NCBI GenBank assembly: GCA_026119855.1
Contig: JAOWBW010000866.1
Location: 124,001 to 188,000 of the forward strand
DNA from: Campanula takesimana
Lineage: Eukaryota; Streptophyta; Magnoliopsida; Asterales; Campanulaceae
Reading direction: 5' to 3'
DNA length: 64,000 nt
Position numbers and translations under genes: made by a program. The first letter of the stretch is position 1. The number at the start of each line of letters is the position of its first letter. Positions 10,083-21,600 of this stretch are shown here, piece after piece. The notes under the pieces were generated by a model, which made no database searches, was not told the origin of the DNA, and worked only from the letters and a program-made list of their open reading frames with translations.

Positions 10083-11692
10083 TTGTCTGAATTATACGTT
10101 GCTACATCTCCGCACACTCTGCCTTCTGCACTAGTAGCTATTCATAATGACCCAATGTCATATGAGCCTCGTACCTTTAAACAGGCTTCCAAGTTTCCTC
10201 ACTGGCATGTGGCGATGCAAGAGGAACTATCTGCACTGCATAAGAATCGAACTTGGTCTCTAGTTCCTCCTCAACCTCAGATGAACGTGGTTGGGTGCCG
10301 TTGGATCTTTAAAGTCAAAAGAAAAGCCGATGGTTCTATTGAGCGACACAACGGTTAGTCGCTCAGGGCTTTACTCAACAAGCTGGCCTTGATTATGATG
10401 AAACTTTTAGTCCAGTTGTCAAGCCATCCACCATTCGAACCATTTTATCAATTGCTCATTCTCGTTCTTGGGATATTAAGCAACTCGATGTTCGTAATGC
10501 TTTTCTCAACGGTATCCTTCATGAAGAGGTATACATGAAGCAACCACCTGGCTTCATTGATCCGTCTCATCCGACCGCAGTGTGTAAACTCCACAAAGCC
10601 CTATATGGTTTGAACCAGTCACCAAGAGCATGGTTTCAGCGTCTTCATGAGTTCTTACTACAACATCACTTCTTCAACAGTCGTTCTGATTCGTCGTTGT
10701 TCGTAAGACACTCCTCGGGCACCACCACCATCATTCTCATTTACGTAGATGATATTATTGTCACCGGTTCTTTGAGTGAAGCTATCTCCTCCATCATTGA
10801 TGCTATTTGTGGTACGTTTGATAGCCACCGTCTGGGCGATCTTAGTTTCTTCCTCGGACTTGAGGCATCTCGTGATCCGTCTACCCTTCAGCTGTGTCAG
10901 CAACGGTATGCTCTTGATCTTCTTGATCGTTTTAACATGTCTGACTGCAAACCAGCTTCCACGCCATCTGCTCCTCATTCTCGACTGTCTGCTCTAGAAG
11001 GCGACCTAGTGCCCGATCCCACTACTTACCGGAGCCTTGTTGGGGGTTTACAATACTTAACCCTTACTCGACCTGATATTGCATTCTCCGTTAACCAGGT
11101 GTGTCAATTTATGCACCAGCCTCGGTCTACTCATCTCATTGCGGCTAAACGGATCCTCCGCTTCGTTAAAGGTACATTGTCTCTTGGGCTCACCTTTCAC
11201 CGCTCTCCACATCTGTCCATATGTGCGTACTCTGATGCTGATTGGGCTAGTGACCCTGATGACAGACGGTCCACTATTGGCTCATGTATATTTGTTGGTC
11301 CGAATCTGGTGTCTTGGACAGCAAAGAAGCAGTCTACGGTCTCTCGCTCTAGTAGTGAAGCCGAATATCGCGCCATTGCTACAACTACCACTGAACTACG
11401 GTGGTTCTCTTATCTATTTCGGGAACTTCGGCTTCCCTTTTCTTCACCGACATTATTGTGTGATAACATTTCGGCGATTCATATGGCCCGCAATCCGGTT
11501 TTTCATGCACGTACTCGCCATATCGAAATTGATTATCACGTTGTTCGGGAATTAGTCACAAAAGGGTTTTTACAACTGCGTTATGTTTCCACCGGTGATC
11601 AACTCGCAGATATTTTCACCAAGGGGTTGTCTAAACCAAGTTTTCAAGCTATCTCTGTCAAGCTTCGCCTTCCCTACGGCCGTCTCGCTTGA
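10083..11692 (+). pseudogene. Copia reverse transcriptase and RNase H, one frameshift
   Basis: The first frame (10083-10358) carries the start of reverse transcriptase (GCRWIFKVKRKADGS) and stops after HNG. The second frame continues with LDVRNAFLNG and the 385-residue stretch 10535-11692. That stretch has the catalytic YVDD box at about residues 71-74, the RNase H motifs YSDADWASD and SSSEAEYRA, and the ADIFTKGL end. Only one frameshift near 10356 separates the two. No integrase is present, so the element cannot move by itself. It is intronic to the PH-RhoGAP gene and on the opposite strand to it. Confidence 0.92.
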
Positions 11693-11699
11693 AGGGGGG

Positions 11700-11870
11700 T
11701 ATTAGCCGAATATTGTGATGTCAATCACAATATTTCGGATCCCATGTTTATAGCCTAGGATTGTATATTTGCATATATCAATATCTTCCTAGAATAGAGT
11801 CCAATATTTTCAATCAAGGAAACAATTTTCCCCAAAACTATTTCTTGTTCTTGCCGTATGCAGTCTAAGA
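11700..11870 (+). repeat. 3' LTR of the short copia, 56-base deletion
   Basis: This copy is identical by eye to the 5' LTR except for the loss of the TATA-rich segment present at about 9431-9486. It is followed by the target duplication TTTTC. Confidence 0.92.
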
Positions 11871-11928
11871 TTTTCAACTCATTTCTGAATGTTGGTGATC
11901 GTTCAATTCTTACTCTTCTGGGGACATA

Positions 11929-12182
11929 CTCCCTCCGTCCCACCCGAAATAGGATTTTTGGGTTGGGCACGGGAATTAAGGAAAAGTGTTAGTGGAGTAG
12001 GTGCTCTGAGTATAAAAAGTAAAGTAGGAGAGAGAAAGTGGGTTAGAGAATAATGAGTGAAAAGTTGTTGTGAGTGTGAATGTGGGTCCCACTAAATAAA
12101 ACACTTCTATTTTTGGGTTGTCCTAATTCGAATGGGACATCCAAAATGGAAATTTGTCTTAATTCGAGTGGGATGCAGGGAG
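11929..12182. mobile_element. Stowaway MITE
   Basis: TA-flanked ends CTCCCTCCGTCCCACCCG and GAGTGGGATGCAGGGAG enclose 254 bases. The subterminal GAAATAGGATTTT motif is shared with the MITE at 59836-60071, so both belong to related families. Confidence 0.88.
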
Positions 12183-12336
12183 TAGGTTGTAAATGAAAAC
12201 AACGTTAAATTGAGCCATAAAATATGACCAACATAAAGTTGAAAAGACCATGAAAATATCTTCTTCTTTTAGATGCTTTTTGATTTTATAGAGCAAGCAA
12301 CTACTATTTCAGAATTATCCAAATTACGGATCTAAC

Positions 12337-12531
12337 CTCTACTGTCCGTAACGTGGATGGCATATCAACAGCGCCGTAATCGTCCATGGATATACTAGTG
12401 GAGGCCTCATTACTTTTAGTGTCATTCAAGCTTGTTGAGTCAAGAAAATGCTTTTGAGCAGGCTGTCGATTACTGCTGCCAGATGTTAATGGCTGTCCCT
12501 TGATATTTCTTGGATCTGTACCAAGTGAGTT
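12337..12531 (-). CDS. PH-RhoGAP visible exon 16
   Basis: The acceptor is CTGCAAGAG and the donor GTTAGA. The exon encodes NSLGTDPRNIKGQPLTSGSS, then NRQPAQKHFLDSTSLNDTKS and NEASTSISMDD, the Ser-rich conserved tail of the family. It is 65 codons in phase 0. A 23.4-kb transposon-filled intron separates it from exon 15. Confidence 0.92.
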
Positions 12532-12649
12532 CTCTTGCAGTAAGATAAAAGCAAAGATCAACAACAATTACTTAAATGTCAGACTTAGGTAAGAGAGCTA
12601 AAAAAATGCAGTAAACGTTGTCTTTCTATGCATCATTAACAAATTTCAA

Positions 12650-12885
12650 TTAGGGGACATTCTGAAAATGTTCACTTTTTAGGCAATTAAATGGCAAACA
12701 TGCATAAATATCCTTGTTATCCACTTTCTAAACACTCAGTTGCAAGTATAAAGCGGCTAGTGAAAAAAATGGTAAAAGAAAACATTCAGGGACAAAGTTT
12801 CTCACAAATAGGACATTCATTTTGGGATAGGAAATTTGAAAATGGACATTCATTAAGGGATGGAAGACGTACTACCAACATTCAA
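12650..12885. mobile_element. Decayed Stowaway-like MITE
   Basis: The sequence follows the MITE at 36294-36551 along its length, with shared phrases GGGACAAAGTT, GTATAAAG and GTGAAAAAAAT. The ends are degraded. The short open frame at 12691-12906 is a by-product of it. Confidence 0.7.
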
Positions 12886-14265
12886 AAAATTATACGGAAA
12901 ACATAATATTGAAACATACACGACGAGAGGATGTAGTAACTAAACCTTCTGCATAACATTATCTTATAAAGAGAGGAAATGATATATACCTATATTAAGG
13001 TATGGAAAGTATAAATAGCACCAAGAGTTACAGTAATATGCTAATCAATACTGTAATATGCTAATCAATCGCAAGAAATAACATTAACTTTGATATAGTT
13101 GATGGACTGAAAACAACCAGCTTCTGCAATTATATTTAAGGTGTATATGGAATGTGAAGAATATGTTGATGACTGCTTTAAGGTTGAAGCACTCACCCAT
13201 GATCTAAGATCACTTCAACATTTACTATTAGTTTCAGTGGGTTTTTTTGTAGTTGAATAGAAATTCAGATCCTTTTTCTGGAGGCTAGGAAATTATTTTT
13301 AACTTGGAGTCTTATCCTCTCTACGGACTATTAAGCTCATTTAAGTCATTTTGTTCAGATTCTGCATCATGCCTTCAGGAAACATATTTCCACTTCCCAT
13401 TCTTTGATTAGTGTTTACTATCTTCGTATCAAAGTCCGGATTTCATGTCACGGGTTCAAGTCATAGAAAAGGCTACCAATGAGAGGACTACCTGGAGCAG
13501 AGTGTGAGTCATCCAAAGAAAACTACCACTAGAGTGATAGCTACCTAGAGTGAGAGTTGTCGGGACAACGGATGAGGAGCATGGTGGATTGTCATGATTC
13601 TAAATGGGACCCAACCTATGTATGGGATAAAATGGGGTCAACTTGTGGTACAGGACTCGAGATTAAGAAAACATACCTAATGGCATTTCATCAGTAGCGT
13701 AGCTTTTGGTGTAATGGTCAAGGATCATAATACCCTCCAGCAATGAAGATTAGAAGCCGGAAAAAAGAGAAGGCTCTTAACATAACATCTGAACCAGTTC
13801 TAGACATACCATCTACTATCTTCTTTGATAGATGATAATCTGTCCCAAAAGAAAAAAATTAGCTTATTCCGTTTTAAAGGTCCCAAGTAGACAGTCACAT
13901 GTCCAGTTTTTAAAAGTTTTCAGAGCCAGTTGGAAATAATACCCCTTTTGATTTAGTTGTGATATGGAGAAAGAAAATGGATTGCACTGATTTGATACCT
14001 CTTGAGAATAAAGGAAATGCACAAAAGTTTTTCTTAGAATTCATACGAGTCAACATAGGACATTATTTGAACAACAAAGGGATAATATGCTTCCCCACCA
14101 ATCCTCAAAGCTGTGATGATTTTGTGTAGACAGAGACATTGACTATACATTACCCTGATGCCAAATGGAAGGCCATAACTTAATGTTGTACAATAGATAA
14201 CAATGACAAGCCCTCAATCGCACATTATAAGTGTCATGTAGGGAACTATTGGCATTATTATGATA
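12886..14265. other. Intron sequence, no gene
   Basis: This is the part of the large intron left of the split MITE. A 20-base phrase containing AATATGCTAATCAAT is repeated near 13035-13070. A B-box-like GGGTTCAAGTC near 13462 has no matching A box. Nothing else is supported. Confidence 0.5.
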
Positions 14266-14289
14266 TTTCCTCCGTCCGAGAAAGATAGT

Positions 14290-14950
14290 TGATGAGACCG
14301 AGCCTTATATGACCGGATTGAACCCGGTCTAAATCAGTACGACCGAGTCCGCCCGAACCGACCCTGAACCCTGAGGACCGAACCGAATAAGCCCGCAGGA
14401 GAACAAGCTCGAGAGACCCGGTTTCCCCGATGACCATGACCGAGATGGCTTTACCTCCTGCTATCCTAAGGGTCCCGTACTGATCTCTGAACCTCCTGTC
14501 CCGAGCCCGCGATGCCCAGCTGGCACAAACGTACAATGGACGTTAACTATTCGTACCTGACATACCATAACGGTTGGTGGTGGAACCATGATTCCCTGAC
14601 AACACGCCACGTTCCTATTCCCTGACTGATCCTGTGAGGGCCTGCCACGTGTTTATCAAGTACCAGGGCAGTTGGTACCTTGGACTTATCCCCCTCATCT
14701 GCCCATATAAATACCCCTTTTCGTTCCCATGGGCCAGGTATGTGCTCTATCCTAATCACACACATAAGGTCTTCACTGATCTTTCTTCTTAGGTTTTCCT
14801 CAGAGATCTTACTCTCACACCCGAGGGCCTAAGCCGGATTCAAACCCGGCCCTGGTCTTAATGGTGTTCTTGTTTGTGCTGTGGTCAGGAACAGGATGCA
14901 ATCAAACCGGAGTTCTATCTCCATGACCCCAGATTTCTAGGGCGTCATCA
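14290..14950 (+). repeat. Tat 5' LTR
   Basis: A 661-base LTR starts TGATGAGACCGAGCC and ends CTAGGGCGTCATCA. It contains a TATAAATA promoter-like box near 14704 and matches 34935-35602 closely. Confidence 0.94.
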
Positions 14951-14951
14951 G

Positions 14952-14975
14952 TGGTTCCATTGCCGGGAATCGAAC
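14952..14975 (+). other. Tat primer binding site, tRNA-Glu-like
   Basis: One base after the LTR comes TGGTTCCATTGCCGGGAA and then TCGAAC. From my memory of plant tRNA-Glu, its 3' end (CCCGGCAACGGAACCA) is complementary with about two mismatches. The tRNA identity is inference. Confidence 0.65.
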
Positions 14976-15172
14976 ATCTTCCTAGTGCAATCTTCTAATT
15001 TAGTTGATTTTCCACTCTATTTTGATTCGAATCTTCCATTGCAAGATTATCAATTCAAGCTCTGTTTATTCCATCTTAAACTGTAACCGTTCAGTCTGAT
15101 TCCTCTGTTTTTTAAGGTTCTTAAAGTATATCCCATTCTTTCTGTTGACTCTTGATATACAAAATCTTTGCA

Positions 15173-16740
15173 ATGACTGGAAAAGAAATCTTGAATCCAA
15201 ATACTAGCCCTTCGAGACAAGCGCCTCAGGGATCAGTCTTTGCCAGATTGGGAGATAAGACGCTTAGCGGCAACTCTTATACTCCCTCTCAAAAGGCAAG
15301 GAGAGAGGCGGATCTGAGAGATCGTATTGAAACTTCAAAAGCTCTCAAAACTCAAAAAACTCCCATCACTCCCCTCACTCCTGACCAAATTCAAAAGAAA
15401 ATCCAGATCCTGACGGACAGGCAGAATCTGGTAGCGGAAGGGCTACAGTTGAACCTGGCCCTAGAAGAGCTATTTAATGCCGAGGCCAATGCTGGAATCC
15501 CTCCTAAAAAATCAAAAACTCATGGTCCGACAAGTTCTAAAAGCAGATCCAGTAAAGTTGTAGGGGAAAAAAGGCGGACAATCCTCGTGGACGATGATGA
15601 GGAGAGGGATGAAGAAGAAAGGGAAAGTGAGGAAGGAGAATCACAGCCTAGAAAACCCAGAGGCCAGTTTAAAGGGAAAGCAGTTGTTAAAACCGGTGAT
15701 AAAATTACAGAAACAATAAAAAGGGCTAAAACGGGGGAAATGATGGATCAAAAGTTCCAAAGAATGGTTGCGGAGTTATGGGAATCCAAGCAAAATGTAA
15801 CAAAGTGCGTTGGACCCATGGATGCTTTCGCATCATGGATCAATGACTCCCCAATCCAAAGAGGAAAGTTACCCACACTGGACGTGTATGATGGCTCATC
15901 TAATTCAAAAAGCCATGTTGGGCGATTTGAAGGGCAGATGACTCTATTTTCAACAGATGAGGCCGTGAAGTGCAAAGCTCTTGCCTCCACTTTTAAAGGG
16001 AACGCGTTGGGATGGTTATTGGCCCATAAACCCCGCTCTATCTGCAGCTATGAGCAATTACGAACTTCATTCTTGAAACGTTCGTGGGCGCGGGGGAGGC
16101 CGCAAGGCCAAAATCGGACCTGTGCGGCATTAAACAATATCCCGGGGAGAACACGAAAGCATAAATCACTCGGTTCAGAAAAATGACCGAGCAGATTGTG
16201 GACTTAATAAAGAACGACATCGAGCTATGCTTCTTAGGGGGATTAACATCCCACACTTTGAGGTAGGAGTTTGCTTGCCGAAAACCTGAGGGGACAGAGG
16301 AGATGTATAATAGAGCCATCGCTATGGCCGGAGTAGAACCCTCATTCATGGATGACGCCCACAGAAGCGTAAGGGATAGGATCGTGCCCGATCATGATCC
16401 CCGTCACCACTCAGGCTATACGGGGAGTAGCAGTGGCCGAGGCAGAGGCAGACCAAGGGGCATGCCTAATATTAAAAGAGGCGATGACAGCGCTTTCACT
16501 CCTTTGATCGCCCCGAGAACTGAGATTTTATGGGCAGAAGCTTTACCTCCCCCACCTCCGCTGGAGAGGAAGCCTTATGAGGCAAACAAAAAGAAATGGT
16601 GTGGATACCATGAAAGTCACAGGCATACAACGGATGACTGTTTCCAGTTAAAGAAAATAATACAACAGAAGGTAGAGGCCGGGGAGTTAAAAAAGTGGAT
16701 CACAGGGTCCGGCGGTAAAGGGGAGGCCCCACGGGGATGA
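15173..16740 (+). pseudogene. Tat gag, frameshifted
   Basis: A frame opens with MTGKEILNPN at 15173 and runs to 16186. It has a charged Lys/Glu-rich middle and the gag core (FKGNALGWLLAHKPRSICSY). Near 16080 the frame is lost, and neighbouring frames carry the continuation. At 16303-16740 a frame resumes with the zinc-binding-like CGYHESHRHTTDDC box and an Arg-rich tail. At least two frameshifts make it non-functional. Gag forms the particle that packages element RNA in the cytoplasm. Confidence 0.85.
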
Positions 16741-16899
16741 TGCAGACGGGGAAGGACGTTATGACATTCAATATATCGGGGAGGAGGCCCCAAGCAACAC
16801 CCAGCTTTCTAATCAGATCAAACAGTTGGAGAAAGTATTTCTGATACCTGCGTACCCGCCTGAGCAGGAAGAATTAATTGGGTTCAAGAGGATCGAGCT

Positions 16900-18121
16900 G
16901 GCCTCCACGCTTTTTCACTCCACCCAACCATTAACAATCAAAATGTCCATTGGACGGGCGGACATCAGGAGAGTATTGATTGACATGGGGGCATAGTTAT
17001 TAAAGGCTCTAGGCGCACCAAGGCGCAAAAGGTGTGCCCGGAGCCTAGGCGCAAGGCGCTAGGCGGGGGCGCGCCCGAGTGACGATGCCCGCAAAAATGC
17101 CTTAAAATACTAAAAGTATAGTATACATTATACAACATCGAGATAAGCAATAAATGAAATGCAAGTAGTAAATCAAACATACATTATAAGTCATAAAAGA
17201 AACAAACATAAATAGATGTTCAAACAAGCATAAAGAGAAGTTCAAACCGAAGGACTCTAAGTCTAAATCCTATATAATGATAAGCAGTTGTTAGTTTGAA
17301 GGAATTCCTAGTTATTGCTACTCTTATACAAAGTTATGGTGCATGTACATGAGAGAGTCATGGGAGAGGAAAAGTAATAGTCACGCATTATGTTTAATTA
17401 CAATTTAATTGATGGTCGATTGTTGTGCCCGGAGCTAGGCGCAACCAGGCTCCAAAACTGAGCCTCTCTGTGCCCGGGGCTTAGGCGCGCGCCTAGGCGC
17501 GCCTTTAATAACTATGCACGGGGGCCTCGCAAGATATCCTTTATTTCAACTGTTTGGAGGAGATGGGAATGTCCGAGGCACACCTTACTCCGTACACTGG
17601 TCTGCTAGAAGGGGTTCACTAATCACACGGTCAATGCCAAGGGAACAAAAGATTTCGATGTGACTATTGGGGTAAAGCCATTTGAAAAAACTGCTCGGAT
17701 AACTTTTATGGTGATCACTTTGAAATCCCAGTACAATGCAATACTCGGAGTGACCGCACAAGCAGCACTAGGAATCGTGGCTTCGATCCCGCACCAAAAA
17801 GTCAAATTCAGTACACCCGCAGGGATAGCATGTGTTGAGAACAAGCCCGAGCTATTTTTAAAAATCATTGAAAAGAAAAGAAGAGAGAATGCGGGGATGA
17901 ACAGACCAGGGGCTCAAAGAGAGGAGAGAAGGGCGAAATTAAATGGAAAGGAGATCCAAGATACTGCTATGATTGGGACCCTGTCATTTCACTCCACCCG
18001 ATCAGAACTCAAGCAGAGCAGGAGAGCCCGCCGAAGGGCAGCCGAGGCCGAGCAAATAGAGATCGTGATTGACTCACTGCATGACCGGGAGTTAACAGAC
18101 ATCCGCCCTATGATGCTCTAG
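16900..18121 (+). pseudogene. Tat protease, split by a MITE
   Basis: Left of the MITE the frame reads RADIRRVLIDMGA, the start of the aspartic protease with its active-site Asp. Right of it, coding resumes with ILYFNC-like sequence near 17540. From 17660 it continues with VMVI-type protease sequence, including NAILGVTAQAALGIVASIPH. In the left copy the D-T-G signature reads D-M-G. The insertion and further stops destroy the enzyme. Confidence 0.85.
16992..17516. mobile_element. hAT-type MITE inside the Tat protease region
   Basis: A 525-base insert has perfect 16-base inverted ends CATAGTTATTAAAGGC and an 8-bp duplication CATGGGGG / CACGGGGG (16984-16991 and 17517-17524). Subterminal parts are rich in the GCGCCTAGGCGC motif. 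CA/TG ends with an 8-bp duplication fit the hAT superfamily. It splits the protease sequence at its active-site loop. Confidence 0.88.
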
Positions 18122-18126
18122 AGGAT

Positions 18127-19110
18127 GTGGTTATAAATCCATCATACCCCGAGCAGACGATAAAGGTCGGGCTGGAAATCCCCGCGGAGGAAAGAAAATT
18201 TTTGATAGAGCTACTGAGAAAAAGCCTGGACGTGTTCGCCTGGACCATAGAAGATATGAAGGGGATAAGTAGGGAAGTGATCGAGCATGAATTGAATATC
18301 GACCCCACGTTCTCCAGGATCCTTCAAAAAGAAAGATATTTTTCCCCGGAGAAGAGAGCTGCGATCAAGGTAGAGGTGGATAAGCTGCTGAAAGCAAAAA
18401 TCATAAGCCCGATCAAATATCCGATATGGTTGGCCAACGTAGTAATGGTGACAAAAGCGAACGGGAAATAGAGGATGTGCGTGGATTTTACAGATCTAAA
18501 CAAGGCTTGTCCCAAAGATTGCTACCCCCTTCCCCGGATCGACCAGTTGGTGGACTCTATTGCCGGGCATAGGGTATTGAGCTTTATAGATGCGTATTCA
18601 GGCTACCATCAAATTAAAATGAAAGAGGCTGATGTCCCATCTTGCGCCTTTTACGCCGCGGGAAAGACCTACACTTACAACAACATGCCGTTCGGTCTCA
18701 AAAATGCGGGCTCAACGTATCAAAGAATGGTAGGCATCGTTTTTGATGACCAGTTGGGCCGGAACCTGGAGGCGTACATCGATGATATGGTTGTCAAAAC
18801 AAAGGGGGCCTCTCATGATATTGACGTAGCGGAGACCTTCACCAATCTCCGGGAGAACAATATGAAGCTTAACCCCTCCAAATGCGCCTTTGGAGTAAAG
18901 GCAGGAAAGTTCTTGGGTTTTATGGTGAACCAGAGAGGGATCGAAGCAAATCCGGAAAAAATCACGGCACTGATAAATATGCAACCCCCCAGATGCATTA
19001 AGGAAGTACAAAAGCTTAACGGCCGCATCACGGCTTTGGGGAGGTTCATTGCCAGATCAGCCGAAAAATGCCTGCCCTTCTTTAAAACTCTAAAAAAGGG
19101 AAAAAAATGA
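18127..19110 (+). pseudogene. Tat reverse transcriptase with one internal stop
   Basis: The frame starts VINPSYPEQTIKVGLEIPAE and reaches a TAG at 18472-18474 just before RMCVDFTDLNKACPKD, where the family has Trp (TGG). Past the stop the same frame carries FIDAYSGYHQIKM, the PFGLKNAGSTYQR motif and the catalytic YIDD box. It stops in a run of A at 19105, where the frame shifts into the RNase H. Apart from these two breaks the domain is complete. Confidence 0.92.
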
Positions 19111-19113
19111 AGG

Positions 19114-19678
19114 TTTTGAATGGAACGAGGAGTGCCGAAATGCTTTCGAGCAAATCAAGGCCTACCTAGGAAAACCGCTGCTCTTGAGCAGCCCTGTCCT
19201 GGGTGAGGAACTCTATATTTTCTTGGCCGCGACAGATCATGCGGTGGCCGCGGTTTTAGTAAGGGAAGAAGACGACCTTCAGAAGCCCGTGTATTACGTA
19301 TCCAAGGCATTATCCGCAGTAGAAAGTCGCTATTTAAACATTGAAAAGCTTGCCTTCGCCTTGCTCATGGCCGCTCGGAAGCTGCGGGCATACATCACCG
19401 CCCATCCGATCACGGTTTACTCTGACACCCCGCTGAAAAAAGTACTCCATAAGCCCGAATCCTCGGGGAGAATGCTGTCATGGTCCATAGAGCTAACCGA
19501 ATTCCAAATTACTTATTCTCCAAGGAAGGCCATCAAGGCGCAAGCGCTGGTGGATTTTGTGGCGGAGACCACGTTTGAAATAGAGGAAAAAGAAGCGAAC
19601 AAGAGTCAGCCCGTGGAAGCAAAGAAAAAGCGAGACAAGGAAGCGAAAGGTGTTGAAGGGAGACCGGAAAACTCTTAG
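19114..19678 (+). pseudogene. Tat RNase H
   Basis: After the A-run frameshift the sequence FEWNEECRNAFEQIKAYLGK leads into the RNase H, which the open frame 19184-19678 covers. It has the KPVYYVSKAL and KLRAYITAHPITVYSDTPLK segments. It ends in a Lys/Glu-rich linker with a TAG stop. The domain removes the RNA strand during reverse transcription. Confidence 0.88.
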
Positions 19679-19689
19679 TCATTAAGCGT

Positions 19690-21385
19690 AGATGGATCCG
19701 CGGGAAAAACTGTTAGTGGCGCTGGAATCCTTTTGATCGCCCCGGAAGGTCAAAAGTTTAAGCGGGCTCTAAGGTTCAAATTCGCAGTCTCTAACAATCA
19801 GGCCGAGTACGAAGCATTGATAGCGGGCTTGGAATTAGCCCGGGACATGAAGGTACCTAAATTAATTGTGAAGAGCGATTCGCAGCTCGTGGTAAATCAA
19901 GTCAAAGGGGAGTATGAGACAAATCACCCGGTGCTGCTCAGGTACAAGGAGCTCGCAATAAGCCTATTGAAGGAATTTGAATACCACGAGCTAAACCAAG
20001 TCAACCGAGCTGAGAATTCCGAGGCTGAACTGCTTTCGAGGATAACAAACGAAGACATTACCAAGCTCAGTGTTGACTGTTGGATAGAATTTACGGAGCG
20101 CCCAGCCATTGACAGGGTAGAGATCCGCCAAATAGGAGAGACAGTGAAAGATTGGGTTGACGAGATCATGGAGTATGTCGAAAAGCAAACCCTCCCCGAC
20201 AATCCTGACCGGGCAAGAGTGTTGATGAAGCAGGCCGCCAGATACACGGTCATTGATGGCGTGCTTTATCGGAGATCTTTCACCAAACCATTGCTGAGGT
20301 GTGTGAAGTTTGAAACCGTTACGAACTTGTTATATGAAGTTTATGAGGGCGTATGTGGGGGGCACCCCGGGGCTCGAACACTGTCCGATAAAATCAGATT
20401 CCTTGGGTACTACTGGCCGACCATGAAGAGAGATGCAGAGGAGTATGTCCGCAAATGCGATCAGTGCCAAAGATTCGCCAACATTCCGAGGCAGCCATCC
20501 ACAGAGCAAAGTTTGGTAGTTCCAACTTGGGCATTTGATATGTGGGGGATTGATTTGATTGGGCCTAACCCCAAAGTGCCCGGAGGAGCACAGATGGTAG
20601 TGGTCGCAGTAGATTACTTCACGAAGTGGGTGGAAGCAAAGGCCCTGACTAGTACTACCGAACCCAACATTATCAAGTTCGCTCACGACCACATATACTG
20701 CCGGTTTGGTTTTCCGCGGGCTATTGTTTCCGATCATGGACCTCAATTCCAAAGCAAGTTTACGGCGGAATGCAAAAGACTCAACGTAGAGCATCGACAT
20801 TCCTCAGTAGCGAGACCCCAGGGGAACGGACAAGCTGAGGCCGCGAATAAACTACTCATGGCCGCGTTGCACAAAAACCTGAAGGGGAGAAGTGGTCGTT
20901 GGATGGAAGAACTCAGTACTGCTCTGTGGGTTGTCCGCACCACTACGAGGAACTCAAATGGAGAAACCCCCTTTTCTTTGACATATGGGTCGGAGGCAGT
21001 CGCGCCCGTGGAAGAAGCTTTGCCCACCTACAGGGTAGCCCATTTTGATGAAGCAAAGAACGAGGAAGCCCGGAGAAAAGACTTGGACTTTCTCGAAGAA
21101 AAACGGTTGCAAGCACGGGCAAAGATGGTCAATTACAAACAGAAAGCAAAAGTTCATCATGACAAGAAGGTAAACAAGAGATCGTTCGCCGTAGGGGACT
21201 GGGTGTTAAGAAAAGTCGAAGTCACGGGAAGGCAGCCCGGATATAACAAACTCGCGCCCAACTGGGAGGGGCCTTATCAGATAGCCCGCGTAATCAAAGA
21301 AGGGACTTACAGGCTCCTCACCGTGGAAGGGAAAGACTTGAAGAATGCTTGGAACAACGACCACTTGAAGAAATACAACCCTTAA
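19690..21385 (+). pseudogene. Tat archaeal-like RNase H and integrase
   Basis: This is the longest intact frame of the element, 550 residues from 19733, with a few coding residues (VDGSAGKTVSGAG) before it. The first part is a second RNase H of the archaeal type (NNQAEYEALIAGLELARDM, SDSQLVVNQV), which is diagnostic of Tat-lineage elements. The rest is integrase. It has a zinc-binding HHCC region (HPGARTLSDK, CDQCQRF), then the catalytic core with D in DMWGIDLIGP, D in VSDHGPQF and E in GQAEAANK. The C-terminal DNA-binding part ends WNNDHLKKYNP. The protein inserts the DNA copy into chromosomes. Upstream stops separate it from gag-pro-RT, so it is not made as a polyprotein. Confidence 0.93.
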
Positions 21386-21600
21386 GAATTGTATTCCCCC
21401 CTTAGTTAGAAATTCGCCTCTTTCCTATCTCTACATTGTAATTTTGATGTAATGGCTCTATGAGCGGAAAAAATCTGAAAGAGCAATGATATTATGCTTG
21501 TTCCGTTAAAACGAAAGATTCTAGACATACATATCAAAGAAAAGCGTGTATACGGCAAAATATAACAAAGTGCCAAACCGCTAAGGCTCCGCGCCTGAAA

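Larger units (their letters stand above)
9320..11870 (+). mobile_element. Short, young copia derivative (internally deleted)
   Basis: A 2.55-kb element on the plus strand has a perfect TTTTC duplication (9315-9319 and 11871-11875). The 5' LTR is 9320-9546 and the 3' LTR 11700-11870. The two are identical by eye apart from a 56-base deletion in the 3' copy, so insertion is recent. A primer site TGGTATCAGAGCC (9547-9559) follows the 5' LTR, and GAAGGGGGG precedes the 3' LTR. Gag, protease and integrase are missing; reverse transcriptase and RNase H remain. Sequence at about 9690-9800 (GTGTAAGAGACAATTATCCC and on) looks like a piece of a different copia LTR, so the internal part may be chimeric. 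Confidence 0.93.

Noticed and set aside
12691..12906. Small plus-strand protein
   Set aside because: The sequence is a decayed MITE related to 36294-36551; no protein features.
13450..13640. tRNA-derived SINE from the B-box-like GGGTTCAAGTC
   Set aside because: No A box at the right distance and no tail or target duplication seen.
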